DNA from: Silene conica
Lineage: Eukaryota > Streptophyta > Magnoliopsida > Caryophyllales > Caryophyllaceae
Length of the DNA stretch: 64,000 bases
NCBI GenBank assembly: GCA_029255685.2
Contig: CM055319.2
Coordinates: 32,327,068 to 32,391,067 of the forward strand
Direction of reading: 5' to 3'
Part shown: in pieces, positions 21,897 through 34,100 of the stretch
Layout of the letters: each line of letters opens with the position of its first letter
Position numbering within the stretch: position 1 is the first letter of the stretch
Translations under genes and position numbers: made by a program
The notes under the pieces: generated by a model
What the model was told of the DNA's origin: nothing
Seen by the model: only the letters and a program-made list of their open reading frames with translations
Database searches by the model: none

Positions 21897-21914
21897 TCCC
21901 CGGCAACGGCGCCA
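21897..21914 (-). other. Athila-1 primer binding site (tRNA-Asp type)
   Basis: The minus strand reads TGGCGCCGTTGCCGGGGA, the primer site commonly seen in Athila-type elements (tRNA-Asp). It lies five bases inside the LTR. Confidence 0.9.
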
Positions 21915-21919
21915 AAATT

Positions 21920-23121
21920 TAACACCCGTCATTGATGGTGCCAAAGATAAGATTTATAAAACCTCAGGTTAATTATGTTTGTGAATTTAGAGTATATTGA
22001 AGTAACAAAATAGGGCGGTTTTGATTGTTGGTTTGAAACTAACAACTAAGAAGTCAAAATAAACAAAGAAACTAAAACAATGGTAAAAGGATGATTAGGA
22101 ATTTCGGTTCCCCATGGCTAAGATAAGTCAATAGTGGTAAACAACTCATAAACACAATCTTAAGGGACAAAGAATAAACCTTTAGGTCAATATTCTACCC
22201 AATCCTTACGGTCTTAGGGTTCCTAGAAAAGCACTAAACTTTCGTTCATAGGGCAATTCCAAAAATTGTTGTTAAACTAATTCTACCAATCTTTCCATCT
22301 AGAAGAATTAGTTCACCAACAATAATGGAGATCGTTACAAAAAGCATAAAACCATTAAAACCTAATTTTTTGCCATGGTTCCCCTAATTCCCAATCATAG
22401 AGATTAGATATTCATAATCGTAGGACTAATATTAACGAATTCAAGAAACCTCATGCGAGATAACATAACTGAAGAGTAACGATTCAAGAGAAAGATATAT
22501 AAATTTGAATAATAATAATACCAAAGAACAAAGATTAAAACAACGGAAAAGATTAATTGCATAAAAACTTACAATCGAACGGAAAAGTATGAATGAATCT
22601 GAAATTCGAGTTCTTCTCCCTAAGTCTAAAGTGTTTTGTGCTAAAAGACTGCTTAACCTAATTATCATTCACGAGGTTCTACTAATAGTCCTTTCTAATT
22701 ACAAGATTAAGGAAATAAACCGAAATAAGAAGCGAAACAACGTATCCCGTGAACCGGTCGACCGACCGGGATTAGAGGTCGGTCGACCGTCTTAGCTGTA
22801 GGTAAATCTTCCTGTAACTGCGTCATGGTCGGTCGACCCTTTAGGTAGGTCGGTCGACCGCTTCCTGTAGGTTACATCTTCTGGTCGGTTTGCAAACACC
22901 TTTAAGATCACGAGTTTGGATCCTTGCTTCGTGTATTTCCTTGAGATAGCTTCCGGAGGGCGGCTAAAGTTTAGTTTGGCTCACTTCCGCTTGTTCCTAC
23001 ATTTAAAACATAGAAATGCCAAAGTAAACCGTTTCGGGAGGAAAAGTAACTAAAAGTTACAAATACGCATAGAAATACGTGCTGAAACTATAAATAAAAT
23101 GTATAGTAAATGCACGTATCA
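21920..23121 (-). repeat. Athila-1 5' LTR
   Basis: About 1.2 kb. The outer end on the minus strand is TGATACGTGC (23121 inward). The inner end by the primer site is degraded (TAACACC on the plus strand, where Athila-2 has TGATACC). It contains two pairs of the 12-bp palindrome at 22756-22859. The partner LTR is left of the window. Confidence 0.82.
22756..22859. repeat. Paired 12-bp palindromes in the Athila-1 LTR
   Basis: Copies start at 22756/22777 and 22827/22848, each pair exactly 21 bp apart and the pairs 71 bp apart. Spacers are gggattaga and ctttaggta. A further half-copy (GGTCGGTTTGC) follows at about 22882. Confidence 0.9.
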
Positions 23122-24352
23122 AGAGGCAAAAAAATAATTTGGAAAAGAGGAGGTAACGTCTCGCGCTAGCTACCAACACTCAACCAAAAGTGGGACCATC
23201 TATCTTACTCACAAAAAACTCAATGCCATGCTCGACATACAACTCATACAACCACGGAACTTGAATCGGGCAAAAACATACTTAGCTTATTTTTTTTCTT
23301 TCTTTCTTTTTCCAATTCCCAAAAGGTATAATGATAAGCGCGGGAATACATTTTTTCTTTCTTTTCTTTTCATTTTTCTTTCCATGTTTTTTTTTTCTTT
23401 TTCTTTTTCTGCTAAGTTCGTGACAAACAACCAACTCCGAGTTCAAATTCCAACATTCTCAAAATACCAACTCCAAAGTGAAATCCAAACCAAAACTGAT
23501 GCAGTGAACGTATACCACAAAACAACACTAAGCTAGCTCGACACAAGGTAGGCTAAGATTTGGGTGTAGTTTATAGGTCAACTGGCAATTTTTCGCTAAT
23601 TGTGGAGTTAAATGGATAAAATGAAAAATGGGATATGCAAGTATTCTCCTAACATGTGATACCAACCACAAAACCATGCATGCAGGCAAAAAGCAATCAA
23701 AAGTCATACATGTGAAATGCGATGAAATGAAGGGAGTACTACTCTCAATCCTAGATAAACCGGTCATGAATGTCACCGATTATAGGCTCTAAAACTCAGA
23801 ATTTTTAAGTAGTTTGCCAAATGCAAGTCAAGTCAGTCCAAAAGTCCAAGTAAAATTCTCTAAAACGCAATTCGGGACATGCTAGATGGTTTTTACAGCA
23901 AAGTGGTGAAAAAATTCACTAAACAATCAACACAGATAACCTAAAAGGCGATATCATCATTGTAAACCCCATTCCGACTCGACTATATGCAAAAATAAAC
24001 GTGCATTTTTTGTATTTTTGAATTTTTATGTGAGAAAGATAAAATAAAAGGAAAAGAAAAAACGAAAAAAATGCAAAAATTAAACGTGAATGCATACAAA
24101 ATGAAAAATGCAGACGCAAAAGGATGCATTACACCTCCCCAAACCAAAACAGACAATGTCCTCATTGGCTACAGCATACAAAGGGAAAGGGGATATACAA
24201 CCTAGTACATGTTACTACGGGATATCTACAAAAGACTATGAAAATAAAATTAAAAAGATGGAATAAGGGAATAAGGAAACTTAAAACCTCCCAAAACCGA
24301 ACGAAAAAGTGAGGATTTGGAGCAAAAATTCCTTCGGACAACAGCGATTAGC

Positions 24353-24502
24353 TCGATCGAGCGAAATTTCAGCGTGAAGGTATTCGATCGAGGAAACTTC
24401 AGTGGAAAACTCCTCGATCGAACTCTCAGAGGGCTCGATCGAATAACTTGCAACAGGAGACTACTCGATCAAGTGAAATTCAGAGGAAATTTACTCGATC
24501 GA
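24353..24502. repeat. TCGATCGA palindrome array after the pol position (Athila-2)
   Basis: Cores start at 24353, 24384, 24414, 24435, 24465 and 24495, with gaps of 31, 30, 21, 30 and 30 bp. The full motif is CTCGATCGAG or one-sided variants. Position corresponds to the post-pol array of Athila-1. Confidence 0.88.
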
Positions 24503-25137
24503 ACAGATTACAGTTTAACAGCTTTCGACAAAAACATTAGGAAGAAAGTCTACATCAACCACAGTTTTAAAGCAGTAAAAGAACAGGAAATTGTCCGAAT
24601 ATTAACAAAAACTGAAAACAAAAAAAATCTGGGTTGCCTCCCGGGTAACGCTAGTTTCAGTTGGTCCCAGCATGACCTTCTTTTGTCATCCACCACCAAA
24701 AATTAAGGAGCTCCAACTAGGCTTCTGACTGAATGCAGTTATTTTAGCCATCATGAGCTTCACTATTGTCCTCCTAATCACAGCAACAACAGGTCAGCGG
24801 CTTATCACATCGTAAAGCGCACTTCCGCCGATTCTTGTCCGGACTTTCTTCTTTGGCGGGATAGAATCTTTCGATCCCCCTCCCGGGTCCTTCAACCTTT
24901 CTAGACCTGTACAAGAAGAAATAATACAACGTTCCTCCAAATTGCTCCTAAACTGGGGCGGAGGCGTTAAATCAACAATAGTAGAAAATTTAACGGAAGG
25001 TGTACAACAAATCTCACCAAAATCAACAAAAGGAATGATAGTACCTTCTATCGAACAAGAATGATCCTAGTTTACCTTCTCATTGCTAGTCGGGACATAA
25101 TCGTGTGCCAAATCATCGTTGTCTTCAGTTACTGTGC

Positions 25138-25350
25138 TCGATCGTCTAACAAAGTCACTCGATCGAATAAATTCTTCACCATGATCACTCGCTCGAACAT
25201 CATCAACACTCGATCGAGTAACCTCCTCAACAAAACCTCTCGATCGAGTAAACCAGTTAGTTCGATCGAGTAAAATCCTCATCAAAGGTGCTCGATCGAG
25301 TACTGTAACATGCTCGATCGTCCTCTTCCTCCGCTGATTCGTTCGACCGA
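25138..25350. repeat. TCGATCGA palindrome array next to gag (Athila-2)
   Basis: Cores start at 25138, 25159, 25189, 25210, 25240, 25262, 25292, 25314 and 25343. Gaps alternate: 21, 30, 21, 30, 22, 30, 22, 29 bp. Position corresponds to the gag-protease linker array of Athila-1. Confidence 0.9.
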
Positions 25351-25377
25351 TCATATAAACTGCTGTGGTCGAACTGG

Positions 25378-25848
25378 TCATGTGTAGCAACGTTGAAGAC
25401 GTACTCCCTGTACTTCTGAGTCATGCATATCATCCTCTAGCTCGGTTGTTACTTGAGCTATTTTATCCATAAGACTCGTGATAAAAGCGTTTCTCCATTC
25501 TTCAACTTGAGTAAGTGTCGCTATCAACGAAATCAATTCATCCAGCTCTTCATGGTGGTCAGCGGGAGGTGGGTCTTGTTGTTGCGGTGGTGAAAAATTA
25601 TAGGAGGGCTTTTGAAAGCCTCGTTGATAGTACGGATGTGGCGGTGTATTGCCACGGAGTGGGATCGGAGCGTAGAGACTTTGCTTGTGCTGTTGATAAG
25701 CATAAACTTGACCACTAGCTGTGAAACAGTAAACTGCCTCATGTCCAACAGTACCACATTTCTCACAAAATGCCACATGGGGCTCCAGTGAACGGAACAT
25801 TGATGGCTCTCCAAAAGTACCGCTGATAGGACCTGTAAGACCTATCAA
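25378..25848 (-). pseudogene. gag: Athila-2 gag C-terminal fragment with zinc knuckle
   Basis: A 156-codon open stretch with a CX2CX4HX4C zinc knuckle, CEKCGTVGHEAVYC, then a Pro/Gln/Tyr-rich segment and a helical acidic stretch. This resembles the C-terminal part of Athila gag. The main gag domain is absent between it and the primer site only about 95 bp away, so the N-terminal gag is deleted as well as pol. Confidence 0.65.
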
Positions 25849-25943
25849 AACAACACTAAAGAAGAAAATAAAACTGCCTCGGGGAATAAATTTCCTGAGA
25901 CGAAAAGGAATAAACGAAACAAAAAACAGATAGGGCTATTGCC

Positions 25944-25961
25944 TCCCCGGCAACGGCGCTA
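25944..25961 (-). other. Athila-2 primer binding site
   Basis: The minus strand reads TAGCGCCGTTGCCGGGGA, one base different from the Athila-1 site, and lies five bases inside the LTR start at 25967. Confidence 0.88.
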
Positions 25962-25966
25962 AAATT

Positions 25967-26742
25967 TGATACCGTCGTTTGGTACCAAAAATAAATACCT
26001 AAATACCCTACTAACAGAAGTCAGCGGTAAGTAGGGTCGATCTCCACAGGGAGGCAAGGTATCTGTTCTAAGGTTCGTCTATCAGTCACAAAAAGGGGGG
26101 TTTAGGGTTTATAATCTATAGTCTGAGAACTAAAAGAAAAGGAACAAAAACGAAGAAACAAACGGCGATTAACCAAAGAAAAGAAGAAACTAGGATTTTC
26201 GGTTCGCCATGGCTTAAGGCGGGATGAGAAAGTTGAGAACGTACTATAGTCGGGAAAGGGGCAGTGAAAAGGTCCTTTCGGTCCGCTATTCGCCCTAGGG
26301 TAAAACTAACAAACTTTCGCTCTAGCTAATCCATCCTAAAGTTCGCCGCAGGTCTACCTATTCCAATCTTTCGATCTAGGTTTAGGAAATCCACACAGTT
26401 GATTGGATGCGTCGACTCAAACAATCACAATCTATTATATGCGGCGATTAAATGCAATCCCTAATCAAATACATTCAAAACAACAACTAGGTCCCAAGCC
26501 ATGGTTCCCCTAAATCTTAGCAAGGAGAACTACCTAAGCATAATTAAAGATAAACAAAACATAAAAGGAATAAAAAGTAAAGGAAAACTGAAATAAGGAT
26601 TACCGATTGATATTAAAGGAAGAATACAGATCTGAAAATGCGGAAGGAAAGGAGAACGGAGTTTCCTCCGTCTCCTCTCTACAATAGAGCATAAAAGAAA
26701 ACTTAAATTTGAGATCTACTGACTAATGGTGAAAGTCTATGA
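25967..26742 (-). repeat. Athila-2 5' LTR, inner part
   Basis: Begins TGATACC by the primer site. It shares islands with the Athila-1 LTR (TTTCGGTTC, CCATGGTTCCCCTAA) but differs overall, so it is a separate family. It is cut by LARD-1; the outer part is at 36713-37490. Confidence 0.85.
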
Positions 26743-27441
26743 TGTAAAACCCCTCGCGAAAGCGGAAAGTAATATACATACAAAGTACTAAAAATGCAGC
26801 GGAATTAAAACTTTTTAAGATAAATAAACTTGCGAGGTGTCCTACTACAAAACTGAAACATAAATAAGTAAATAAGTGTAATATAAAAGCAGCCCGGGAT
26901 GGCACATCCCTACAGGCACTCAAAAACTGAAATGTAAACTAAAGTCTAGCTAACGTAAACGTGTAAGTCAATCAATGAATAGGATCATCGCTCGCTAGCT
27001 CCATGCAACCCTCTGCCAACCACCTGTCATGTACCTACATACATGTAAACATGTACGCCACAATCAGTGGGGAGTGACTAGAGTTCTCCTAGCCACCTTT
27101 TGTAACAACACGTAACACATAAGCATACAATATACTCCAACATATACAAAACATGTGAAGCATACAATCTCGTTATCTGAATCTCATATCATCATGCAAT
27201 CACTAATGCACGGCTCTCAACCAACTTCGGAAACTATTTGGAAGGAGAGTTGGTTTCCCTACCGGTTACCCGGTCGGGGGGTCTTTCAGTCCAAACCATT
27301 TACGAAACTTACTAAAGAGTCATCCACTGCCTTGGATGAACAATAACAAAGTCAAGTATCATACTCACCAACGTTAACAGTTTTCTTATAAAAAACAACG
27401 TCTATATCTGACACCATACCAACTCTAGGCAAGCAAATAAA

Positions 27442-28405
27442 CTCAGCAAGTATAAGGTTCAGCGGTCAACTTAAGACATAACCTACATACCAATTACATT
27501 CAGCAAGTATAAGATTCAGCGGTCAACTTAAGACATAACCTACATACCAATTACATTCAGGAAGTATAAGGTTCAGAGGTAAACTTAAGACATAACCTAC
27601 ATACCAATTACATTCAGCAAATATAAGTATCAAAGGTCAACTTAAGACATAACCTACATACCAATTACATTCAGCAAGTACAAGGTTCAGAGGTCAACTT
27701 AAGACATAACCTACATACCAATTACATTCAGCAAGTATAAGGTTAAGAGGTCAACTTAAGACATAACCTACAGACCAATTACATTCAGCAAGTATAAGGT
27801 TCAGAGGTCAACTTAAGACATAACCTACATACCAATTACATTCAGCAAGTATAAGGTTCAGAGGTCAACTTAAGACATAACCTACATACCAATTACATTA
27901 AGCAAGTATAAGGTTCAGAGGTCAACTTAAGACATAACCTACATACCAATCATTCAGCAAGCAAGGACTCAGAGGCCAACTTAAGGCATAGACCTGCCAA
28001 TCAGCAAGATACTAGACTCAGAGGCCAACTTAAGGCATAGACTAGCCTCCAAAAGTAAAGGACTCAGAGGCCAGCTTAAGGCATATCCCTTCACCACATC
28101 ACAAGATACTAAACTCAGAGGCCAGCTTAAGGTATGTTCTAGCATCAAACATCTGCGCTCCGGGTGAGGTGTTACGACCTAAATGCCCCGTTGTGCAGCT
28201 GCTCTACTCGTCAGACTCAGAGGCCAACTTAAGGCATGTTCCGACGCGATCATAACAAACATGTCTGGGCTCAGAGGCCAGCTTAAGGCATATCCCAGAC
28301 ACGACAACCATACACATATAGGGCTCAGAGGCCATCTTAAGGCATATCCCCATATATGACAACAAGCTCACGTATTAAGTTCAGAGGCCAGCTTAAGGCA
28401 TAACT
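27442..28405. repeat. Tandem repeat array in LARD-1 left LTR
   Basis: About nine copies of a 57-bp unit (starts near 27498, 27555, 27612, 27669 and on), then a degenerate zone where only the core CTCAGAGGCCAACTTAAGGC recurs with variable spacers. The right LTR has about one unit fewer, which explains most of the 52-bp LTR length difference. Confidence 0.9.
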
Positions 28406-28690
28406 TAATACGCATCAATACAATATCATCAAAGTCTATGAACTAATCTATAGTCCTACTTTCTTAACTTCTAATCAACACTTAATTGATCCCGGGAATT
28501 AAGTTGAGGGAGAGCCGGTTTCCCTTTCGGTTACCCGACCGGGGGTCTCTATCCTCTCTCCATTCCCGAACCCAATATAGTGTCGCCCATCCTCCGGGGA
28601 CCTCAAACACACATCAAAGGTACAAGGAACGAGTTTCAATCAAAACCGAATAAGCCTTTGAAAGTTATAAACAAAACAATGGGAACAGGG

Positions 28691-29079
28691 GCTCACAGCC
28701 GGTCCCAGACCGTCTGCCGGTCCACCGGCTGGGAGTCCCTTCCCATGCCAACAACCGTCTAAGAAAACAATGAGAAGAGGCTCTCAGCCAGGTGACCGTC
28801 CGCCGGCCAGCCGGCTTGGAGTCCCTTCCCATAGGCCAAACCTTGAAAACTTAAATATGACGAGTGACTCTCAGCCGGTGTACCGGCTGCCGGCCAGCCG
28901 GCTGGGAGTTACTTCCCATGCCTTTGCAAACTTGAAAACACCCAAGAAGGATCCTGAGCCGGTCGACCGGCGGCCGACTGACCGGCTCAGAAACCTTCCT
29001 CAGATTTCTGAACATTCAAAATTTAACACACCGACTCTGAGCCGGCCGACCGGCTGCCGGTCAGCCTGCCGGCTCAGAG
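28691..29079. repeat. Five CCGG-rich hairpins in LARD-1 left LTR
   Basis: Inverted repeats with starts near 28696, 28785, 28872, 28956 and 29039, about 83-89 bp apart. The last has perfect 11-bp arms, CTCTGAGCCGG (29035) and CCGGCTCAGAG (to 29079). Arms differ among hairpins but pair within each. The right LTR carries the same set. Confidence 0.88.
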
Positions 29080-30100
29080 GCCGCTTTACGCAAAAACTCC
29101 ATTTCCTATCAAATGCAAATCATCACAAATCGATTTAAGACTTCTAAATTAGCAACATACAACGTTTACCCATTACATGAAATCATCAAATACACTAACT
29201 ACCAGCAATTAATCCCACAAACAATCCTCAATAAGGGAATGATTTGTATCCGTCTTAAGCATAAATTTCTGAAAATTAAACAATAAGTATATGAAACATC
29301 ATCTAAGCATTTAATCATCATATGTGAACATTCCTATCATGTTACTAAGTTCAAACAACAACAATAACATTAAAAATCAGAAACTTAAACCAATTCAAAC
29401 AAGAAAAGAGCTCATATATACAATAAGGCCGAGTTTCTCATTATCGTCACCTTTTAACTTCTTAAACCAACATGAATCCGACTCCAAGCTACTCCTTTTG
29501 TCCAAGTCCGCGCTAGAAACACAACAAACCCCTTAAATCTCGAAAAACGTGACCTTAGGGTCACGGCCAGAATATAAGACGGAATTATTTTGGGTAAAAA
29601 CTTACCTAGAAAGATGGAGGGCGAGAAGAGGAATCCGTGGCCGCGAAAATCGTCTCAATCGGATAAGAAATGAAGATTTTATGAGAGTTTTAAGGTTTGG
29701 AGGAGAAACTAAAATGGTGTTTATTACCAATCTGAAAAATGAAATGAAGGAGGTAGGTAGAAGATGGAGGGGTTAGGGTTTTGTGAGGAAAAAATAGAGA
29801 AATTGGGTCCATTAGCAAGTTAGGCCCATAAGACAAGTTTTAAGACGGTTTAAGCTAAGGACATCGACTTAAGGTAACTACAAACTTAAGACGATATAAA
29901 TATTTCCGGACTATGAAATTAAATTGCTAAGACGTAAATTACGCAATTAAATAAAATATTATTTAAATCCTTTTAAACATTCTCACATAAACTAATCGGT
30001 TATTTAAATGAAATACCAAGAATTACGAAATATAAATTATTTCTCGAACTTGAACTTAAAATCTTTAAACTTCCAAGTCTCGAAATATTGGGATGTTACA

Positions 30101-33100
30101 ATCACCCCAACTTTAAAAAAGTTTCGTCCTCGAAACTTTAAAACAGAATTAAGTACGAAAAAAACTTTAACTACCAAAACGTACTACCCGGGTTATGGTA
30201 ACCCAAAACTTTATCTTTCAAAAAGGTTTCAAGTAGAAATAGATTCCAAGGTACGAGTCTTCGTCAATGGACATTGGGATTCCCGTTACGTATTCAAGAG
30301 TCCAACATTCTAAATCTGAGACAAGTCCCAAAATTAAATCATTAAAAGTTCAAAATTTAGATTGATTCGTTATTGATAGGCATAGCACAGATTATCAGAC
30401 GTCTCCAATAACAAGTTCCAGTGGCAATCAACGCTGAAATCCATCAAAGTTGTAAAACATTCGGCTCTTTAAAACCAAGTTTCCTTCAAAATCAACCTTT
30501 ATCCTCGAATCCTCGAAATAGTAAAATTGCAATGATGACTAAAAGTCACTTTCAACGGAAGAGGAAGTAGTTTCAAATTCTCAAAACACTTAAGATTTTC
30601 CAAAAACTGCAAACTTTTAAGGTTAACAATAGTGAACAAATTCCAAAAACAGTCACCGGGAGCGTAGAAACGATCATAGAGATTACTTTCGACACGAAAG
30701 ATTGAGAGTTTCAAGTTTCACAGCTGACAGAACATACAAGGAAGGATCGAAGAAATGAAACAAACAGGTTAAAGGTCAAGGAAAACGGTAACTCCCGCTA
30801 AACATGGGGTCACTAATCACTCGATCCATAATCAAAGCGTCGTTACAACGATTCCCAATATATCCCAAGAAGGACAATTCAAGTGATCTTTAGACTCTCA
30901 ATGGTTTCACGATCCCTCTTATCATTATCTCATCCACAGAACAAGGTATTCCTCAACAAGAAGTCTTCCAAAACTCTGAACCGGAATTCTATCACCATAA
31001 CAACGAACTTCAAAACCCAAGATACGGTACTCATTATCCTATAACCTTAAATTTTGACAGTTTGATCCTAGCAAACCTATTCCACAAGGTTCGATATCTT
31101 AAATTCCCAAATTTTATTATCCCAATAATGAACATTCGAAACAAGATCTTACTATAGAACAACTTCTAAACCCTCTGATTTCAACCATTCACCAACAATA
31201 TACATCTCAAAGAAACTTTCAAAGAAGTAACAATTTTCACTCTTATAGTTTCCATAAGACCTAGGCATTCCCATTCCAAGATTCCTCAATTGATATTTAT
31301 GAACACTCATAAGTTTCAAATTTCTATTCTATAATTACCTCAAACATCAACGGTTACCTGTAAGTACATCAATAGGCAAATGCCGAGGTTCCATAAGTAA
31401 CTCACGGTCAACACTCAGTCAGCTCTAAAAGTCGATTTGTAAATGTCTCAATATTTTCACACCGTTACCAATAACTCTCGCGCCTCAAATCTGGTCCTTT
31501 CTGCATTACAAAAATTTCCTCAAGATTAAGTAGCACTAACTTACCTCATTCAACCAATTAACCACATCATCATTATCCAAGGTACATTCCTCTAAATTCA
31601 TCTAGAACTACTAGCATTCTATTCAAATCCTCAAATGGTACTTCAAAATCTACAAATACCACTTACACACCGACCCATCCTACAAGGAACTCTCAAGACG
31701 GTACATTATCCAACATCGCCCGAACATTATTCTCCCAACTCTCTCAACCAAATCCTGGCAACGCAGAACCAAGCATTCCTCGAGGCATGTATCTCTACCG
31801 CAAGAACGGGTCGATCTCGCCACTATTCTAAATGAAAAGGAACAAGGCTTACAGAAGAGGAGATAAGATGCGAACTTCAGGGATAAACACAACACAGGTC
31901 TCGAGGGAGACAAACGGAAGACGGCTCAAGGGACAACAAGATGACAAGGTAAGGAACTTTAGGCTGTGGACTCCAATAAAATTGAAGCCATGATCGGAAG
32001 GAGAAGCAAAGGAGAAGAAAGGAGAGAGAAGCGACGTGAAAAGAACGATTACGGAATCTTCCAAGGTGCAGGTCTCTCACTATTCTCGCGGGATTCTCAC
32101 TTCTTACTTTCCAAATCAAGTCATTCAATTATCGGTTCTTACGGACAATTCCTCCAATGATATATATACCCTAATCTTCCAAACTTTAAACGAATCATCG
32201 TTACAACTACCTATTCCCAAAAGTTTGAGATGTCTCATCTCTGCTAGTCCCTCAAATGACAATTCAATAACACTTCCAGGTCATCACCCCTATATGCTAT
32301 ATCCACTTTACTTACTTCACGGTCCACAAGTTAACAATTTTTAACCATCAAGTTTCTGAACTTTCATCTCCAAATAAACTTCTCTATTCTATCCATATAC
32401 CGTGGTGCATCCTTAAATTTCTCTTAAGTCCTCCATTAGGTAAACGCTAAAATCCATTAAACAACCTAGGGTCAAGTAGTAATTCACTTCTCCTAAGCTT
32501 AAGTCAAAACTCTTCAAGTATTCAACCATTATAGCCAAGGATTCACATTCCTAAACAACGGACCTTTCTCAACTTAATCACTCACCTAAATCAAGTGATA
32601 CTAACTCACTTTACTCATCCACTCATCATCCTTAGCATCTTAAGCCTATTCTTCTAGGTCGCTCTATATCCTCAAGTATCTTATCTAAATCCTTAAACGA
32701 TACTCTTCAATCCACATATTTTCACAATCTAAGTATGGTTCTCAAGATTAAGCTCCACAAAAGACTACATATACAACTCACCCTTCAAGCAAGTATCCTA
32801 TCACTCACTTTCACTCTCCCAATTGGGTAGACAACTAGACCCTTGGATCACCAAAACATGTCTCTCGATACCTCTTAAGTTATTCCTCAAATAAAAATAT
32901 TTCTCATAACACAGCTTACGGTTATCCTGAGACTAGTTCCTCCAAATCCAATAAAAGGGAGGGTTACCTAGAGGGCACCTTAAGAAAGCAAGCAACAAGT
33001 TTAAGCTGAAAAGATATGAAGATCTGTTCAAGTAAGATAGACAAATATTCTAAAAGAAGGATGTGCATCCAGAGTTATCAAAGAAGGTGATGCACAAAGA

Positions 33101-33387
33101 AGGAGGAACATCTTCAAGGTTCAGAAGCATTCTCCAACGATAGCACAAATCTTCTATCTTCGGCAGAAACTCCGGTCTTGATCGCCAAACGGATACGTCC
33201 ACTGTTCGTCGATTGGAAGACAATAAAGTATTATCAAGGACAATCAACAAACACGTTAGAACCTAATAAAAGCAATCAGAAAACAAACTACAATTTAAGT
33301 CCTTAAATCTACCCCATCTCTCATTCATTATTCAATCATATGGTCAAGTTAAGGTTGGGGTTACGTGAGTGCGTCGGGAGAGATAAC
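30101..33387 (-). other. LARD-1 internal region, no coding content seen
   Basis: About 3.3 kb between the LTRs. I find no gag, RT, RNase H or integrase motif on either strand; open frames are short and show no family resemblance. At its left edge a TTTCGTCCTCGAAAC box (minus: TTTCGAGGACGAAA) matches the box before the 3' LTR of Tekay-1 at about 61341. Confidence 0.75.
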
Positions 33388-33399
33388 GCTCTGACACCA
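33388..33399 (-). other. LARD-1 primer binding site
   Basis: The minus strand reads TGGTGTCAGAGC, an initiator tRNA-Met-type site (TGGTATCAGAGC) with one change, two bases inside the right LTR. Confidence 0.8.
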
Positions 33400-34100
33400 A
33401 CTATAAAACCCCTCGCGAAAGCGGAAAGTAATAAACATACAAAGTACTAAAAATGTAGCGGAATTAAAACTTTTTAACATAAATAAACTTGCGAGGTGTC
33501 CTACTACAAAACTGAAACATAAATAAGTACATAAGTGTAATATAAAAGCAGCCCGGGATGGCACATCCCTACAGGCACTCAAAAACTAAAATGTAAACTA
33601 CAGTCTAGCTAACGTAAACGTGTAAGTCAATCGATGAATAGGATCATCGCTCGCTAGCTCCATGCAACCCTCTGCCAACCACCTGCCATGTACCTACATA
33701 CATGTAAACATGTACGCCACAATCAGTGGGGAGTGACTAGAGTTCTCCTAGCCACCTTTTGTAACAACACGTAACACATAAGCATACAATATACTCCAAC
33801 ATATACAAAACATGTGAAGCATACAATCTCGTTATCTGAATCTCATATCATCATGCAATAACTAATGCACGGCTCTCAACCAACTTCGGAAACTATTTGG
33901 AATGAGAGCCGGTTTCCCTACCGGTTACCCGGTCAGGGGGTCTTTCAGTCCAAACCATTTACGAAACTGACTAAAGAGTCATCCAATGCCTTGGATGAAC
34001 AATAACAAAGTCAAGTATCATACTCACCAACGTTAACAGTTATCTCATAAACAACAACGTCTATATCTGACAATATACCAACTCTAGGCAAGCAGATAAA

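Larger units (their letters stand above)
1..23121 (-). mobile_element. Athila-1: Athila-type Gypsy retrotransposon, 3' end outside the window
   Basis: On the minus strand the order is LTR (21920-23121), tRNA-Asp-type primer site, gag, protease, RT/RNase H, integrase, an ATHILA-type ORF after pol, and a 3' noncoding block that runs off the left edge. This is the Athila order. Copia-1 (7346-15751) and a CACTA element (16015-20957) interrupt gag and the gag-protease linker. Pol has three in-frame TAG stops and three frameshifts, so this copy is dead. It seems to be inserted in the 3' part of Athila-2, because 23122-25943 belongs to a related but different element. The second LTR and TSD should lie left of position 1. 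Confidence 0.88.
23122..25377 (-). other. Athila-2 3' internal region
   Basis: No gene is seen. In minus-strand order it holds a palindrome array (25138-25350), about 400 bp of unassigned sequence, the post-pol box at about 24625-24680, a second array (24353-24502), and a 3' block matching 120-790 of Athila-1. 23280-23410 is T-rich. An open frame at 24317-24706 is made by the palindromes and is not a gene. Confidence 0.65.
26743..30100 (-). repeat. LARD-1 left (3') LTR
   Basis: 3358 bp, from TGTAAAACCCCTCGCG to GGGATGTTACA. In order it holds a block shared with Tekay-1 (about 27000-27100), a first copy of the GGTTACCCGGTC box (about 27260), a tandem array (27442-28405), a second box (about 28515), five hairpins (28691-29079), and an AT-rich end. 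The inner flank on the minus strand is the purine tract AAAGTTGGGGTGAT. Confidence 0.9.

Noticed and set aside
24317..24706. 129-codon open frame rich in Arg and Ser
   Set aside because: It is produced by the TCGATCGA repeats and their flanks in a noncoding part of Athila-2.
25138..25350. Regularly spaced palindromes resembling a CRISPR array
   Set aside because: The context is a plant retroelement, the repeats are only 8-12 bp, spacers are too short and variable for CRISPR, and no cas gene is present.
28770..29138. 122-codon open frame in the LARD-1 LTR, with a copy at 35377-35745
   Set aside because: It runs through the CCGG hairpin array, whose GC-rich text lacks stops. Its presence twice is due to LTR duplication. 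No protein family resemblance.
29549..29776. 75-codon open frame conserved in both LARD-1 LTRs
   Set aside because: Conservation reflects the LTR copies. Length and composition are those expected by chance.
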